Shown piece by piece: positions 37,340 through 47,924 of a stretch of DNA of 64,000 nt. This stretch comes from Roseovarius salinarum. Its GTDB lineage: Bacteria; Pseudomonadota; Alphaproteobacteria; Rhodobacterales; Rhodobacteraceae. A program made the translations under genes and the position numbers. How positions within the stretch are numbered: position 1 is the stretch's first letter; each line of letters opens with the position of its first letter. The stretch lies in NCBI RefSeq assembly GCF_002834145.1, contig NZ_PHNT01000003.1:62247-126246 (forward strand). Direction: 5' to 3'. The notes below the pieces were generated by a model that was given only the letters and a program-made list of their open reading frames with translations, was not told the DNA's origin and did not search any database.

Positions 37340-40300
37340 ATGACGAAGCTGGATCGCGACTGGAAAACCGCAGAGGACGCCAAGCGCCGGTGGCTGGCCG
37401 AAAACGGGATGTACCGCGAGGAAGAGGAACACGACGCCTGCGGCGTCGGGCTTGTGGTATCGCTTGATGGCAAGCCCAGCCGCCGCGTGGTCGAGGCCGG
37501 AATCAACGCCCTCAAGGCGATCTGGCACCGCGGTGCCGTGGATGCCGACGGCAAGACGGGTGACGGCGCGGGCATGCATATCCAGATCCCGGTGCCCTTC
37601 TTCTACGACCAGGTCCGCCGCACTGGCCACGAGCCGCACGAGGACCGCCTGATGGCAGTGGGCCAGGTCTTCCTGCCGCGCACCGATTTCGGGGCGCAGG
37701 AGACCTGCCGGACCATCGTGGAAACCGAAGTGCTGCGCATGGGGCACACGATCTATGGCTGGCGGCACGTCCCGGTGGACATCACCTGCCTCGGGGAAAA
37801 GGCCAACGCCACCCGTCCGGAGATCGAGCAGATCCTGATTTCCAACGCCAAGGAGATCGGCGAGGAGGAGTTCGAGCGCGAGCTTTATGTCATACGCCGC
37901 CGGATCGAGAAGGCCGCAAGCCGCGCGGGTATCAATGAGATTTACATCGCCTCGCTGTCGTGCCGGTCGATCATCTACAAGGGCATGATGCTGGCCGAGC
38001 AGGTCGCCGTGTTCTACCCCGACCTGATGGACGAGCGGTTCAAGTCCAGCTTCGCGATCTACCACCAGCGGTATTCCACCAACACCTTCCCGCAATGGTG
38101 GCTGGCCCAGCCGTTCCGCATGCTGGCCCACAACGGCGAGATCAACACGCTCAAGGGCAACCTGAACTGGCTGAAGAGCCACGAGATCCGCATGGCCTCC
38201 TCGGCCTTCGGGGACATGGCCGACGATATCAAGCCGATCGTCGCCGGCGGGTCGAGCGACTCGGCGGCGCTGGATTCGGTGTTCGAGGTCCTGGTGCGCG
38301 CCGGCCGCAGCGCGCCGATGGCCAAGACGATGCTTGTGCCCGAAAGCTGGTCGAAGCAGGCGCGTGAACTGCCGCAGGCGTGGCGCGACATGTATTCCTA
38401 CTGCAACTCGGTGATGGAGCCGTGGGACGGCCCCGCCGCGCTGGCGATGACCGACGGCCGCTGGGTCTGTGCCGGGTTGGACCGCAACGGGCTGCGCCCG
38501 ATGCGCTATGTCGTCACCGGTGACGGGTTGGTGATCGCCGGTTCGGAGGCCGGCATGGTGCCCGTCGACGAGGCATCGGTGCGCGAGAAGGGCGCGCTGG
38601 GTCCGGGCCAGATGCTGGCCGTCGACATGAAGAAGGGCGAGCTGTTTCACGATACCGAGATAAAGGACAAGCTGGCGCGCGCGCTTCCGTTCGGCGACTG
38701 GGTCGGCAAGATAAATGACCTTGAGAAGAAGCTGTCGGGCGTGGCGGAATCCCCGATGTTCACCGGCAGCGAGCTGCGCAAGCGCCAGATCGCCGCCGGC
38801 TACTCTGTCGAGGAACTGGAGCAGATCCTCGCACCGATGGCAGAGGACGGCAAGGAGGCCGTGGCCAGCATGGGCGACGACACGCCCAGCGCGGTCCTGT
38901 CCAAGAAATACCGGCCGCTGAGCCACTATTTCCGGCAGAACTTCAGCCAGGTGACGAACCCGCCCATCGACAGCCTGCGCGAATTCCGGGTCATGAGCCT
39001 GAAGACGCGGTTCGGCAACCTCAAGAACGTGCTCGACGAATCCAGCAGCCAGACGGAAATCCACGTTCTGGAATCGCCCTTCGTCGGCAACGCGCAGTGG
39101 GACGCGCTGATGCGCGAACTCGAGGGCGCGGTGGTCGAGATCGACTGCAGCTTCGCCCTGGGCAAGGGGTCGCTGCGCGAGGGCCTGGAACGCATCCGGT
39201 CGGAGGCCGAAGACGCCGTGCGCTCCGGTGCCGGGCACCTGGTGCTGACCGATCACCACTCCGGCGTGGCGCGGGCCCCGATGCCGATGATCCTCGCGAC
39301 CTCGGCGGTGCACAGCCATCTCACGCGGCGCGGGTTGCGGACGTTCTGCTCGCTTGGCGTGCGCTCTGCCGAATGCATCGACCCGCACTATTTCGCCGTG
39401 CTGGTGGGGGCGGGCGCGACCGTGGTCAACCCCTACCTGGCCGAGGACAGCCTTGCCGACCGGATCGACCGCGGCCTCATCGACGGCACGCTGACCGAAG
39501 CCGTGGCGCGCTACCGCGCGGCCATCGACCTCGGGATCCTCAAGATCATGTCCAAGATGGGCATCAGCGTGATCTCGTCCTACCGCGGCGGGCTGAACTT
39601 CGAGGCCGTGGGGCTGAGCCGGGCGATGTGCGCCGAGTACTTCCCCGGCGTGGTCAGCCGCATCAGTGGCATCGGCGTGAGCGGCATCCAGACCAAGATC
39701 GAGGAGATCCACGCCCAGGCGTGGCGCGGCGGCCAGAACGTGCTGCCCATCGGCGGGTTCTACAAGATGCGCAGCTCGGGCGAGACGCATGCGTGGGGGG
39801 CGCAGTCCATGCATCTGATGCAGATGGCCTGCAACAAGGCCAGCCACGAGATCTGGAAACAGTACAGCGCCAAGATGCAGGCCAATCCGCCGATCCACCT
39901 GCGCGATCTGCTGGCGATCAAGCCGTTGGGCACCCCGGTGCCGATCGAGGAGGTGGAAAGCGTCACCACGATACGCAAGCGCTTCGTCACGCCGGGCATG
40001 AGCCTTGGTGCGCTTTCGCCCGAGGCGCACAAGACGCTGAACGTGGCGATGAACCGGATCGGCGCGCGCTCGGATTCGGGCGAGGGGGGCGAGGACCCGG
40101 CGCATTTCGTGCCCGAACCAAACGGCGACAATCCGTCGGCCAAGATCAAGCAGGTGGCCTCGGGCCGCTTCGGGGTGACCGCGGAATACCTCAACCAGTG
40201 CGAGGAGCTGGAGATCAAGGTTGCACAGGGCGCCAAGCCCGGCGAGGGCGGCCAGCTGCCGGGCATGAAGGTGACCGAGCTGATCGCGCGGCTGCGCCAC

Positions 40301-41872
40301 TCGACGCCCGGCGTGACGCTGATCTCGCCACCGCCGCACCATGACATCTATTCGATCGAGGATCTCGCGCAGCTGATCTACGATCTGAAACAGATCAATC
40401 CGCGCGTGAAGGTCTGTGTGAAACTGGTTGCGCAGTCGGGCGTGGGCACCATCGCGGCGGGCGTGGCCAAGGCCAAGGCCGACGTGATCCTTGTGTCGGG
40501 CCACAACGGCGGTACCGGGGCATCGCCGGCGACCTCGATCAAGTATGCGGGCCTGCCCTGGGAAATGGGCGTGACCGAGGCGCACCAGGTCCTGTCGGTC
40601 AACAACCTGCGCGGCCGCATCACGCTGCGCACCGACGGGGGGCTGCGCACGGGCCGCGACATCGTGATGGCCGCGATGATGGGCGCCGAGGAGTACGGTA
40701 TCGGCACCGCTGCCCTGATCGCGATGGGCTGTATCATGGTGCGCCAGTGCCAGTCCAACACCTGCCCGGTGGGCGTCTGCACACAGGACGAACGCCTGCG
40801 CTCCAAGTTCACCGGCAACGCCGACAAGGTCGTCAACCTCATCACGTTCTACGCGCAGGAGGTGCGCGAGATCCTGGCGTCGATCGGCGCGCGTTCCCTC
40901 GACGAGGTGATCGGCCGCGCGGATCTCCTGACGCAGGTCAGCCGGGGCAGCGCGCATCTCGACGATCTCGATCTCAATCCGATGCTCATCACCGTGGAGG
41001 GCGCGGAGAAGGTCAGATACGACGGGAAGCGCGCGCGCAACGAGGTCGACGACACGCTTGACGCCGAGATCGTGCGCGACGCGCAGCGGTTCCTCGAGGA
41101 CGGCGAGAAGATGCAGCTTTCCTATGCGGTGCAGAACACGCACCGCACGGTCGGCACGCGGGTTTCCAGCCATATCGTGCGCAACTTCGGGATGCGCAAC
41201 GCCCTGCAACCCGACCACCTGACGATCAAGCTGTCGGGCAGCGCGGGGCAGTCCCTGGGCGCTTTCGCGGCACCGGGCCTGAAGCTCGAGGTGTCGGGCG
41301 ACGCGAACGATTACGTCGGCAAGGGGCTGTCGGGCGGAACCATCGTCGTGCGCCCGCCCATGGCCAGCCCGCTGACCGCCGCCGACAACACGATCATCGG
41401 CAACACCGTGCTGTACGGCGCGACCGGCGGCTATCTTTTCGCCGCGGGCCGTGCCGGCGAGCGGTTCGCGGTGCGCAACTCGGGCGCGCATGTGGTGATC
41501 GAGGGCTGCGGCTCCAACGGCTGCGAATACATGACCGGCGGTGTCGCCGTGATCCTGGGCCGGGTCGGGGCCAACTTCGGCGCCGGGATGACCGGCGGCA
41601 TGGCCTACCTCCATGATCCGGAAGGGCGCGCGGAGACGGTCATGAACATGGAAACGCTCGTCACCTGTCCCGTGCGCGAGGCGCACTGGCTGTCGGAACT
41701 CAAGGGCCTGATCGAGCGTCACGCCGATGAAACCGGCAGCCGGAAGGCGCGCGACATCCTGCAGAACTGGGACTTCGAGCGCGACAATTTCCTTCAGGTC
41801 TGTCCGAAGGAGATGCTCGACAAGCTCGATCATCCGCTCGGCATCGAGGACAGCGCCGTGCCGGCCGAGTAG
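37340..41872 (+). CDS. gltB: Glutamate synthase large (alpha) subunit
   Basis: The 1510-aa enzyme makes glutamate from glutamine and 2-oxoglutarate. The N-terminal amidotransferase nucleophile is Cys34 (HDACGVG), implying a 33-residue propeptide. The central and FMN-binding synthase domains follow (GVTLISPPPHHDIYSIEDL), with the 3Fe-4S cysteines in RQCQSNTCPVGVC, and a C-terminal beta-helix domain (GSNGCEYMTGGVAV). The length is normal. It is the largest gene in the window and forms an operon with gltD for ammonium assimilation. Confidence 0.98.
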   Translation: MTKLDRDWKTAEDAKRRWLAENGMYREEEEHDACGVGLVVSLDGKPSRRVVEAGINALKAIWHRGAVDADGKTGDGAGMHIQIPVPFFYDQVRRTGHEPHEDRLMAVGQVFLPRTDFGAQETCRTIVETEVLRMGHTIYGWRHVPVDITCLGEKANATRPEIEQILISNAKEIGEEEFERELYVIRRRIEKAASRAGINEIYIASLSCRSIIYKGMMLAEQVAVFYPDLMDERFKSSFAIYHQRYSTNTFPQWWLAQPFRMLAHNGEINTLKGNLNWLKSHEIRMASSAFGDMADDIKPIVAGGSSDSAALDSVFEVLVRAGRSAPMAKTMLVPESWSKQARELPQAWRDMYSYCNSVMEPWDGPAALAMTDGRWVCAGLDRNGLRPMRYVVTGDGLVIAGSEAGMVPVDEASVREKGALGPGQMLAVDMKKGELFHDTEIKDKLARALPFGDWVGKINDLEKKLSGVAESPMFTGSELRKRQIAAGYSVEELEQILAPMAEDGKEAVASMGDDTPSAVLSKKYRPLSHYFRQNFSQVTNPPIDSLREFRVMSLKTRFGNLKNVLDESSSQTEIHVLESPFVGNAQWDALMRELEGAVVEIDCSFALGKGSLREGLERIRSEAEDAVRSGAGHLVLTDHHSGVARAPMPMILATSAVHSHLTRRGLRTFCSLGVRSAECIDPHYFAVLVGAGATVVNPYLAEDSLADRIDRGLIDGTLTEAVARYRAAIDLGILKIMSKMGISVISSYRGGLNFEAVGLSRAMCAEYFPGVVSRISGIGVSGIQTKIEEIHAQAWRGGQNVLPIGGFYKMRSSGETHAWGAQSMHLMQMACNKASHEIWKQYSAKMQANPPIHLRDLLAIKPLGTPVPIEEVESVTTIRKRFVTPGMSLGALSPEAHKTLNVAMNRIGARSDSGEGGEDPAHFVPEPNGDNPSAKIKQVASGRFGVTAEYLNQCEELEIKVAQGAKPGEGGQLPGMKVTELIARLRHSTPGVTLISPPPHHDIYSIEDLAQLIYDLKQINPRVKVCVKLVAQSGVGTIAAGVAKAKADVILVSGHNGGTGASPATSIKYAGLPWEMGVTEAHQVLSVNNLRGRITLRTDGGLRTGRDIVMAAMMGAEEYGIGTAALIAMGCIMVRQCQSNTCPVGVCTQDERLRSKFTGNADKVVNLITFYAQEVREILASIGARSLDEVIGRADLLTQVSRGSAHLDDLDLNPMLITVEGAEKVRYDGKRARNEVDDTLDAEIVRDAQRFLEDGEKMQLSYAVQNTHRTVGTRVSSHIVRNFGMRNALQPDHLTIKLSGSAGQSLGAFAAPGLKLEVSGDANDYVGKGLSGGTIVVRPPMASPLTAADNTIIGNTVLYGATGGYLFAAGRAGERFAVRNSGAHVVIEGCGSNGCEYMTGGVAVILGRVGANFGAGMTGGMAYLHDPEGRAETVMNMETLVTCPVREAHWLSELKGLIERHADETGSRKARDILQNWDFERDNFLQVCPKEMLDKLDHPLGIEDSAVPAE

Positions 41873-41937
41873 GCCCGAACACCTTGGTGATTCCGCCCCT
41901 GCGGCGCATACTGGTTTGCGTCAAAGGGGGAATCGTC

Positions 41938-42306
41938 ATGAAAACCTGGATTGCGGCCTGCGCGGTGCTCGCCGGTCTCGTGTTGGCCAGTGCGGCTGCC
42001 GCGGGACAGTGCGGATACCGGTATTGTTGGGGGGCTGTCGGCTTCGGACCCGGCGGGGTCCATGGCTATGCCTATGGTCAAAGGTCGGAACAGGCAGCCT
42101 ACAATGTCGCCGCCGAGGGGTGCGGATGGGACTGCACGAACATCAAGACGTTCCACAACGCCTGTGCCGCGATGGCCGTCGGGCACGATGGCGGCTGGGG
42201 CTGGGCCCATGACAGCATCCGCGCCCGCGCCGAGACGGCCGCACTGAACCATTGCGGGCAGCACACCTACAACTGCCGAGTCGTCGTCTGGTCCTGTTCG
42301 CGGTAA
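41938..42306 (+). CDS. Secreted DUF4189-type cysteine-rich protein
   Basis: The 122-aa product has a signal peptide (MKTWIAACAVLAGLVLASAA) and a mature domain with paired cysteines and the lines GYAYGQRSEQAAYNVA, FHNACAAMAVGHDGGWGW, AETAALNHCG and CRVVVWSC, as in DUF4189 proteins. Eight or so cysteines in a periplasmic protein suggest disulfides. Function is unknown. The ATG at 41938 follows AAAGGGGGA; an earlier in-frame ATG would place the signal peptide inside the protein. Confidence 0.85.
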   Translation: MKTWIAACAVLAGLVLASAAAAGQCGYRYCWGAVGFGPGGVHGYAYGQRSEQAAYNVAAEGCGWDCTNIKTFHNACAAMAVGHDGGWGWAHDSIRARAETAALNHCGQHTYNCRVVVWSCSR

Positions 42307-42370
42307 TGCGCCCGGCCCGGCCGCGACAGGCGGTTTTGCATTCGCCGGCTTGCCGCTATAGCTGGGCCGG

Positions 42371-43084
42371 ATGGCCGGGAAACGAAAAGGAAAAGGGGCG
42401 CGGATGACGCCGCTGCGTTGGCTGCGGCGCTGGACGCTGCGATTTGCCGCGATCTGCGTGACGGTCGTGGTTCTCGTGGTGCTGTCGCACCGGTTCCTGG
42501 ACCCCGGGCCGACCTACTACATGAAGCAGGAGGCCGCCCGCCTCGGCGGGATCCAGCATGACTGGGTGGCCCTCGAATCGGTGGCGCCGGTCATGGCGCG
42601 GTCGGTTGTCGCGGCGGAGGATTCCGGGTTTTGCACGCACTGGGGTTTCGACGTGGCTGCGATCCGCGCGGCCCTGGCCGAGGGGGCCGGCCGCGGCGCG
42701 TCGACGATCAGCCAGCAGGTCGTCAAGAACGTCTACCTCTGGCAGGGTCGCAACTGGGCGCGCAAGGCGCTCGAGGCGCTGATCACGCCGGCGGTGGAGG
42801 CGCTCTGGCCCAAGCGCCGCATCGTGGAGGTCTATCTCAACGTGGCCGAGTTCGACCGGGGCGTTTTCGGCATCGGCGCCGCGGCGCGCCATCATTTCGG
42901 GGTGGCCCCGACGGACCTGAGCGCCCGGCAGGCGGCGCGGCTGGCCGCCGTTCTGCCCGCGCCGAAACGCCGCTCGGCCGTCGACCCGGCACCGCGCCTG
43001 CGCAAGCGCGCGGCGGCAATCATGGACGGCGCGGCCACGATCGAGGCGGACGGGCGGGCCGCCTGTTTCGCGCCACGGGAATGA
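42371..43084 (+). CDS. mtgA: Monofunctional peptidoglycan glycosyltransferase MtgA
   Basis: The 237-aa protein polymerises lipid II into glycan strands. It has one N-terminal membrane anchor (about 21-40) and the GT51 motifs VVAAEDSGFCTHWGFD (with the catalytic Glu), RGASTISQQVVKNVYLW and KRRIVEVYLNVAEF. SGFCTH replaces the more usual ANFxxH. The ATG at 42371 gives a cytoplasmic basic stretch before the anchor. Confidence 0.94.
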   Translation: MAGKRKGKGARMTPLRWLRRWTLRFAAICVTVVVLVVLSHRFLDPGPTYYMKQEAARLGGIQHDWVALESVAPVMARSVVAAEDSGFCTHWGFDVAAIRAALAEGAGRGASTISQQVVKNVYLWQGRNWARKALEALITPAVEALWPKRRIVEVYLNVAEFDRGVFGIGAAARHHFGVAPTDLSARQAARLAAVLPAPKRRSAVDPAPRLRKRAAAIMDGAATIEADGRAACFAPRE

Positions 43085-43183
43085 GCGGCGGTGCAGCGCC
43101 GCGCTGTCGCCCCGATCGAGGATTGAAACCCGCTCCGCTTCGGGGCATTGAGGACACGCTTCCCGAAAGGTTACCAAGGTTTC

Positions 43184-43849
43184 ATGGCCAAGCTCTATCA
43201 CGTCCCGCTTTCGCCTTTCTGCCGGAAGGTTCGACTGAGCCTGGCCGAGAAGAAGATCGAGTGCGAGCTGGTCGAAGAACGCTACTGGGAAAAGCATCCG
43301 GATTTCCTGCGCCGCAATCCGGCGGGCAAGGTGCCGGTGCTGCGCATGGAAGGCATGGTGATGCCCGAAAGCGCCGCGATCTGCGAATACCTGGAGGAAA
43401 AGCACCCCGAGCCGCCGCTTATGCCCAAGGGCGCCGCGGCCCGTTACGAGGTGCGCCGGCTGGTGGCCTGGTTCGATGACAAGTTCCACCACGAGGTCAC
43501 GGCGAACCTGTTGTACGAACGCGTGAACAAGAAGGTCACGGGGCAGGGGTTTCCCGACAGCACCAACGTCAAGGCGGGTGCGCGGGCAATCAAGTACCAT
43601 CTCGATTACATGGGCTGGCTGCTGGACCATCGCCGCTGGCTGGCGGGCGACACGATGACCCTGGCGGATTTCGCGGCCGCTGCGCATCTTTCGGCGCTGG
43701 ACTACATATCGGATGTGGACTGGCACCGCAGCGAGACGGTCAAGGACTGGTACGCCAAGATCAAGTCGCGGCCGGCGTTCCGCGGTATCCTGGCCGATCA
43801 GGTGCCGGGGTTCCCGCCGCCGGCGCATTATGCCGACCTCGATTTCTGA
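43184..43849 (+). CDS. Glutathione S-transferase family protein
   Basis: The 221-aa protein has a thioredoxin-like N-terminal domain (MAKLYHVPLSPFCRKVRLSL; NPAGKVPVLRM; PESAAICEYLEEKHP) and an all-helical C-terminal domain ending in TLADFAAAAHLSALDY. Ser/Cys at the SPFC site is the likely glutathione-binding residue. The ATG at 43184 is chosen over a TTG at 43148. The substrate is unknown. Confidence 0.9.
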   Translation: MAKLYHVPLSPFCRKVRLSLAEKKIECELVEERYWEKHPDFLRRNPAGKVPVLRMEGMVMPESAAICEYLEEKHPEPPLMPKGAAARYEVRRLVAWFDDKFHHEVTANLLYERVNKKVTGQGFPDSTNVKAGARAIKYHLDYMGWLLDHRRWLAGDTMTLADFAAAAHLSALDYISDVDWHRSETVKDWYAKIKSRPAFRGILADQVPGFPPPAHYADLDF

Positions 43850-43865
43850 ACCGAACCGCGCGGTC

Positions 43866-43926
43866 GGGGGCGCTGCCCCCGTCGCCCTGCGGGCGACTCC
43901 CCCGGAGTATTTCGGGCAAGATGAAG
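43866..43926 (+). repeat. Rhodobacteraceae-type intergenic hairpin element
   Basis: The element has two back-to-back perfect hairpins: GGGGGC/GCCCCC with a 3-base loop (43866-43880) and GTCGCCC/GGGCGAC with a 3-base loop (43881-43897). They are followed by a tail containing CCCCCGGAGTATTT and GGCAAGATGAAG (to 43926). I recall closely similar sequences between genes in many Rhodobacteraceae genomes; this is recollection, not a search. The tail runs almost into the queG start, so the last bases may serve as its leader. Confidence 0.6.
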
Positions 43927-43927
43927 C

Positions 43928-44974
43928 ATGCATGCCTTGAAGGACAAACTGGTGACGCGGGCCCTTGAGGAAGGGTTCGATGCGGCCCGTGTCTGCCGGC
44001 CATGGGACGTGGGCCACGTGCCGGCGCGGCTGGCCGAGTTCCTCGAACGCGGGCGGCACGGGCAGATGCGCTGGCTCGCCGAGCGGGCGCACTGGCGGGG
44101 CGATCCGCACGCGCTTTGGCCCGAGGCGCGCTCGGTCATCATGCTCGCCGAAAGCTACACGCCGGACCATGACCCGATGTCGGTTCTGGAACAGTCCGAC
44201 CGGGGGGCGATTTCGGTTTATGCGCAGAACCGCGATTACCACGACATCGTCAAGAAGCGGCTCAAGCGGCTGGCGCGCTGGCTGATCGCCGAGGCGGGTG
44301 ACGGCGTGGAGGTCAAGGTGTTCGTGGACACCGCGCCGGTGCCGGAAAAGCCGCTGGGGCAGGCGGCGGGCCTGGGCTGGCAGGGCAAGCACACCAACCT
44401 GCTGAGCCGGCAGCTGGGCAACTGGTTCTTCATCGGCTCGATCTTCACCACGCTCGACCTGCCGGCCGACCCCGTCGAGACCGATCACTGCGGGTCTTGC
44501 CGGGCATGCCTGGACGTCTGTCCGACCGATGCCTTTCCCGCGCCCTACCAGCTCGATGCGACGCGCTGCATCTCGTATCTGACGATCGAGCATCGCGGGC
44601 CGGTGGACGAGGCGCTGCGCCCTTTGTTGGGCAACCGGATCTACGGCTGCGACGATTGCCTGGCCGTCTGCCCGTGGAACAAGTTCGCGCAGGCCGCGCG
44701 CGAGCAGCGCTATCATGCGCGCGAGGACCTCGTCGCGCCGCCGCTGGCCGAGCTGGCCCGGCTGGATGACGCGGGGTTTCGTGCGAAGTTCTCGGGCAGC
44801 CCGATCAAGCGGATCGGGCGCGACCGTTTCGTGCGCAACGTCGCCTACGCCATCGGCAATTCCGGCGACCCGGCGCTTTTGCCCGTGGCGCAGGATCTGT
44901 GCGAGGATGCCGATACGACCGTTGCCGACGCGGCGCGCTGGGCTGTCGCGCGGCTGTCGGGGACCGCGGGTTGA
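43928..44974 (+). CDS. queG: Epoxyqueuosine reductase
   Basis: The 348-aa enzyme reduces epoxyqueuosine to queuosine in tRNA, the last step of the pathway. It contains the cobalamin-binding N-terminal region with [20 protein letters not shown], and two 4Fe-4S clusters in [16 protein letters not shown] and [14 protein letters not shown]. The C-terminal HEAT-like repeat is present. GTCC-type motifs of related enzymes are absent, which favours QueG. Confidence 0.95.
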   Translation: MHALKDKLVTRALEEGFDAARVCRPWDVGHVPARLAEFLERGRHGQMRWLAERAHWRGDPHALWPEARSVIMLAESYTPDHDPMSVLEQSDRGAISVYAQNRDYHDIVKKRLKRLARWLIAEAGDGVEVKVFVDTAPVPEKPLGQAAGLGWQGKHTNLLSRQLGNWFFIGSIFTTLDLPADPVETDHCGSCRACLDVCPTDAFPAPYQLDATRCISYLTIEHRGPVDEALRPLLGNRIYGCDDCLAVCPWNKFAQAAREQRYHAREDLVAPPLAELARLDDAGFRAKFSGSPIKRIGRDRFVRNVAYAIGNSGDPALLPVAQDLCEDADTTVADAARWAVARLSGTAG

Positions 44975-45073
44975 GCGCAACCTTTCCGTTTGCGGCGCGA
45001 TACGGCGCAAACGGGCCAGAGGGGGCGCGCCGGATGCCCAATCTGACCACGGGACACCGCAAGGAGCGCACCG

Positions 45074-46267
45074 ATGCAAGCATCCCAACGATTCGACAGC
45101 GATATCGCCAACCGTCTCGATGGCTTGCGCGAGGACGGGCTTTACAAGAGCGAGCGTGTCATCACCTCGATGCAGGCCGGAGAGGTGGCGCTTGAAGGGG
45201 GCGGCGCGGCGATCAACCTGTGCGCCAACAACTACCTCGGGCTGGCCGACGATGCGCAGGTGATCGATGCGGCGCACGACGCGCTTGACCGGTACGGCTA
45301 TGGCATGGCCAGCGTGCGCTTCATCTGCGGCACGCAGGAGGAGCACAAACTGCTCGAGGCGCGGATCGCCCGGTTCCTGGGCAAGGCGGACTGCATCCTC
45401 TATCCCAGCTGTTTCGACGCGAACACGGGTCTGTTCGAGACGCTCCTGGGCCCCGACGACGCGGTGATCTCGGACGCGCTGAACCATGCGTCGATCATCG
45501 ACGGGATCCGGTTGTGCAAGGCGCAAAGGTATCGCTATGCCAATTCCGACATGGCGGACCTGGAACGCTGCCTGCAAGAGGCACGGCACGCGCGGCATCG
45601 GCTGATCGCAACCGACGGGGTGTTCTCGATGGATGGCACCTATGCCCGGCTCGACGAGATCTGCGATCTTGCCGACCGCTACGATGCGCTGGTGATGGTG
45701 GATGATTGCCATGCCACCGGTTTCGTGGGCGAGACCGGCCGCGGCACGCCGGAGAAATTCGGCGTGACCGACCGTGTGGACATCGTCACGGGCACGCTGG
45801 GCAAGGCGCTGGGCGGGGCCTCGGGCGGCTACACCGTGGCCTCGGTGCCGGTGGTGGACTGGCTGCGCCAGAGGTCGCGGCCTTACCTGTTTTCCAACAC
45901 GCTGGCGCCGGTGATTGCCGGCGCTTCACTGAAGGTCTTCGAAATGCTCGAGGCGGGGGCGGACCGGCGCGCGCGCATTTGGGACAACGCGGCCCATTTC
46001 CGCGAACGGATGGACGCGCTGGGCTTCGAGTTGCTGCCGGGCGACCACGCGATCATCCCCGTCATGCTGCGTGATCCGCAACTGGCACAGACCATGGCTG
46101 CGCGCCTTGGCGATCACGGCGTCTATGTCACGGCATTCAGCTTTCCGGTCGTGCCCGAACATCAGGACCGCATCCGAACGCAGATGAGCGCGGCGCACAG
46201 CCGCGAGATGCTGGACACCGCCATCGCGGCCTTTGAAACCGTGGGCCGCGAGCTGGAGATCATCTGA
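45074..46267 (+). CDS. kbl: Glycine C-acetyltransferase (2-amino-3-ketobutyrate CoA ligase)
   Basis: The 397-aa PLP enzyme of the alpha-oxoamine synthase family splits 2-amino-3-ketobutyrate with CoA into glycine and acetyl-CoA. The PLP lysine is K244 in [29 protein letters not shown] supplies the cofactor Asp and His. AAGGAG precedes the ATG. It overlaps tdh by one base (TGATG), and the two enzymes form the threonine-to-glycine pathway. Confidence 0.97.
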   Translation: MQASQRFDSDIANRLDGLREDGLYKSERVITSMQAGEVALEGGGAAINLCANNYLGLADDAQVIDAAHDALDRYGYGMASVRFICGTQEEHKLLEARIARFLGKADCILYPSCFDANTGLFETLLGPDDAVISDALNHASIIDGIRLCKAQRYRYANSDMADLERCLQEARHARHRLIATDGVFSMDGTYARLDEICDLADRYDALVMVDDCHATGFVGETGRGTPEKFGVTDRVDIVTGTLGKALGGASGGYTVASVPVVDWLRQRSRPYLFSNTLAPVIAGASLKVFEMLEAGADRRARIWDNAAHFRERMDALGFELLPGDHAIIPVMLRDPQLAQTMAARLGDHGVYVTAFSFPVVPEHQDRIRTQMSAAHSREMLDTAIAAFETVGRELEII

Positions 46268-47304
46268 TGGACAACCGCATGACGGCGCTGGTCAAGGCGA
46301 AACCCGAGGCGGGGTTGTGGATGGAGCGCGTGCCCGTGCCCGAGCCGGGGCCCAACGACGTGCTGATCCGGGTGCGCAAGTCGGCGATCTGCGGGACCGA
46401 CGTGCACATCTGGAAATGGGACGAGTTCAGCGCGAAGACGGTGCCGGTGCCGATGGTCGTTGGCCACGAGTTCGCTGGCGAGATCGTCGAGACGGGCGCG
46501 GCCGCGAACAAGTACCGCATCGGCCAGCGCGTCTCGGGCGAGGGGCACATCGTTTGCGGGGTCTGCCGCAACTGCCGGGCGGGGCGCGGTCACCTTTGCC
46601 GCAACACGAGGGGCGTGGGCGTGCACCGCCCCGGGAGTTTTGCCGAATACCTCTGCATCCCCGAGGACAACGTCGTGCCGCTGCCCGACGACATCCCCGA
46701 CGAGATCGGCGCGATCCTCGACCCGCTGGGCAACGCGGTGCACACGGCGCTGAGTTTCGACCTCGTGGGCGAGGACGTGCTGGTGACCGGCGCGGGACCG
46801 ATCGGGATCATGGGCGCGCTGGTGGCCCAGCGCGTGGGCGCGCGCAAGACGGTCATCACCGACATCAATGCCTATCGCCTCGACCTGGCGCGGACCCTCG
46901 GCGTGCAGCACGTCGTGGATGTCTCATCGGAATCCCTGCGCGACGTGATGGACGAGATCGGAATGACCGAAGGCTTCGATGTCGGGCTGGAGATGTCGGG
47001 GGCCGCCCCGGCGATGCAGCAGATGATCGCGCGGATGAACAACGGCGGGAAGGTGGCGCTCCTGGGCATCGCGCCCACCGAGTTCCCGGTCGACTGGAAC
47101 ACGGTGATCTTCAGGATGTTGCAGATCAAGGGCATCTACGGCCGGGAAATGTTCGAAACCTGGTACAAGATGATCGCCCTGCTGCAAAGCGGGCTGGACG
47201 TGAACGGGGTCATCACGCACCGCATCCCGATCGACGATTTCGAGGACGGCTTCGCCGCGATGCTGTCGGGCGATGCCGGAAAGGTCGTGATGGACTGGGG
47301 CTGA
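46267..47304 (+). CDS. tdh: L-threonine 3-dehydrogenase
   Basis: The 345-aa zinc alcohol dehydrogenase-type enzyme oxidises threonine to 2-amino-3-ketobutyrate for Kbl. Catalytic zinc ligands start at Cys42 ([10 protein letters not shown]) with [10 protein letters not shown]. Structural zinc cysteines are in [16 protein letters not shown], and the NAD-binding [16 protein letters not shown] follows. It is translationally coupled to kbl. Confidence 0.97.
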   Translation: MDNRMTALVKAKPEAGLWMERVPVPEPGPNDVLIRVRKSAICGTDVHIWKWDEFSAKTVPVPMVVGHEFAGEIVETGAAANKYRIGQRVSGEGHIVCGVCRNCRAGRGHLCRNTRGVGVHRPGSFAEYLCIPEDNVVPLPDDIPDEIGAILDPLGNAVHTALSFDLVGEDVLVTGAGPIGIMGALVAQRVGARKTVITDINAYRLDLARTLGVQHVVDVSSESLRDVMDEIGMTEGFDVGLEMSGAAPAMQQMIARMNNGGKVALLGIAPTEFPVDWNTVIFRMLQIKGIYGREMFETWYKMIALLQSGLDVNGVITHRIPIDDFEDGFAAMLSGDAGKVVMDWG

Positions 47305-47350
47305 CGCGGGTTTGCCGCCGCGGACGGTATCGCCTCCGCGCCGTCTGGGC

Positions 47351-47460
47351 GCCTTCGGCGGGGATACTGGGCGAACTGACGCGACCGGGGAGTTTTCCGC
47401 CGACTGATCGCGTTCGGGGTTGGCATCGGGGCCGAACGGGCCATCTTTGGGCCAGAAGAC
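47351..47460 (+). repeat. Possible degenerate relatives of the intergenic hairpin element
   Basis: The gap between tdh and msrB holds GCCTTCGGCGGGGATACTGG (47351-47370) and CATCTTTGGGCCAGAAGAC (47442-47460). Both resemble parts of the intergenic element as I recall it from this family (a CGG-rich hairpin, then a GATATTTT-like string, then CCAGAAGA). The match is loose. Confidence 0.3.
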
Positions 47461-47474
47461 AGGGGAATGCGACA

Positions 47475-47924
47475 ATGGCGGACTACGAAAGACGGCCCGA
47501 GGTGATCGCGGCGCTCGACCCCGAATCCTACCGCGTGACACAGGAGAACGGGACGGAGCGGCCGGGTACCGGCGAGTACCTGCACACGGCCGAGCCGGGG
47601 ATCTACGTCGACATCGTATCGGGCGAGCCGCTGTTCGCCTCGTCGGCGAAATACGACTCGGGCTGCGGCTGGCCGAGTTTCACCAGGCCCGTGGAGCCCG
47701 CGCACGTGGTGGAACGCCAGGACACCAGCCTTGGCATGGTGCGCACCGAGGTGCGCAGCCGCCACGGCGACAGCCACCTTGGCCACGTCTTTCCCGACGG
47801 GCCGCGCGCGGCCGGTGGCTTGCGCTATTGCATCAACTCGGCCAGCCTGCGGTTCATCCATCGCGATGACATGGAAGCCGAAGGCTACGGCGACTACCTG
47901 GACCAAGTGGAGGACGTGACATGA
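47475..47924 (+). CDS. msrB: Peptide-methionine (R)-S-oxide reductase MsrB
   Basis: The 149-aa enzyme repairs methionine-R-sulfoxide. Motifs: [15 protein letters not shown], the [16 protein letters not shown] His motif, and the catalytic Cys in [11 protein letters not shown]. The CxxC zinc pairs of the zinc-type MsrB are absent, so this is the zinc-free form, with the cysteine of SGCGW as the likely recycling residue. It overlaps msrA by four bases (ATGA). A long upstream open frame over tdh is not coding. Confidence 0.95.
   Translation: MADYERRPEVIAALDPESYRVTQENGTERPGTGEYLHTAEPGIYVDIVSGEPLFASSAKYDSGCGWPSFTRPVEPAHVVERQDTSLGMVRTEVRSRHGDSHLGHVFPDGPRAAGGLRYCINSASLRFIHRDDMEAEGYGDYLDQVEDVT

Noticed and set aside
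43113-43130. GAGGATTGAAAC, the typical end of a type I-C CRISPR repeat, after mtgA
   Set aside because: It occurs once only; there is no array, no spacers and no cas gene in the window, so it is most likely chance.
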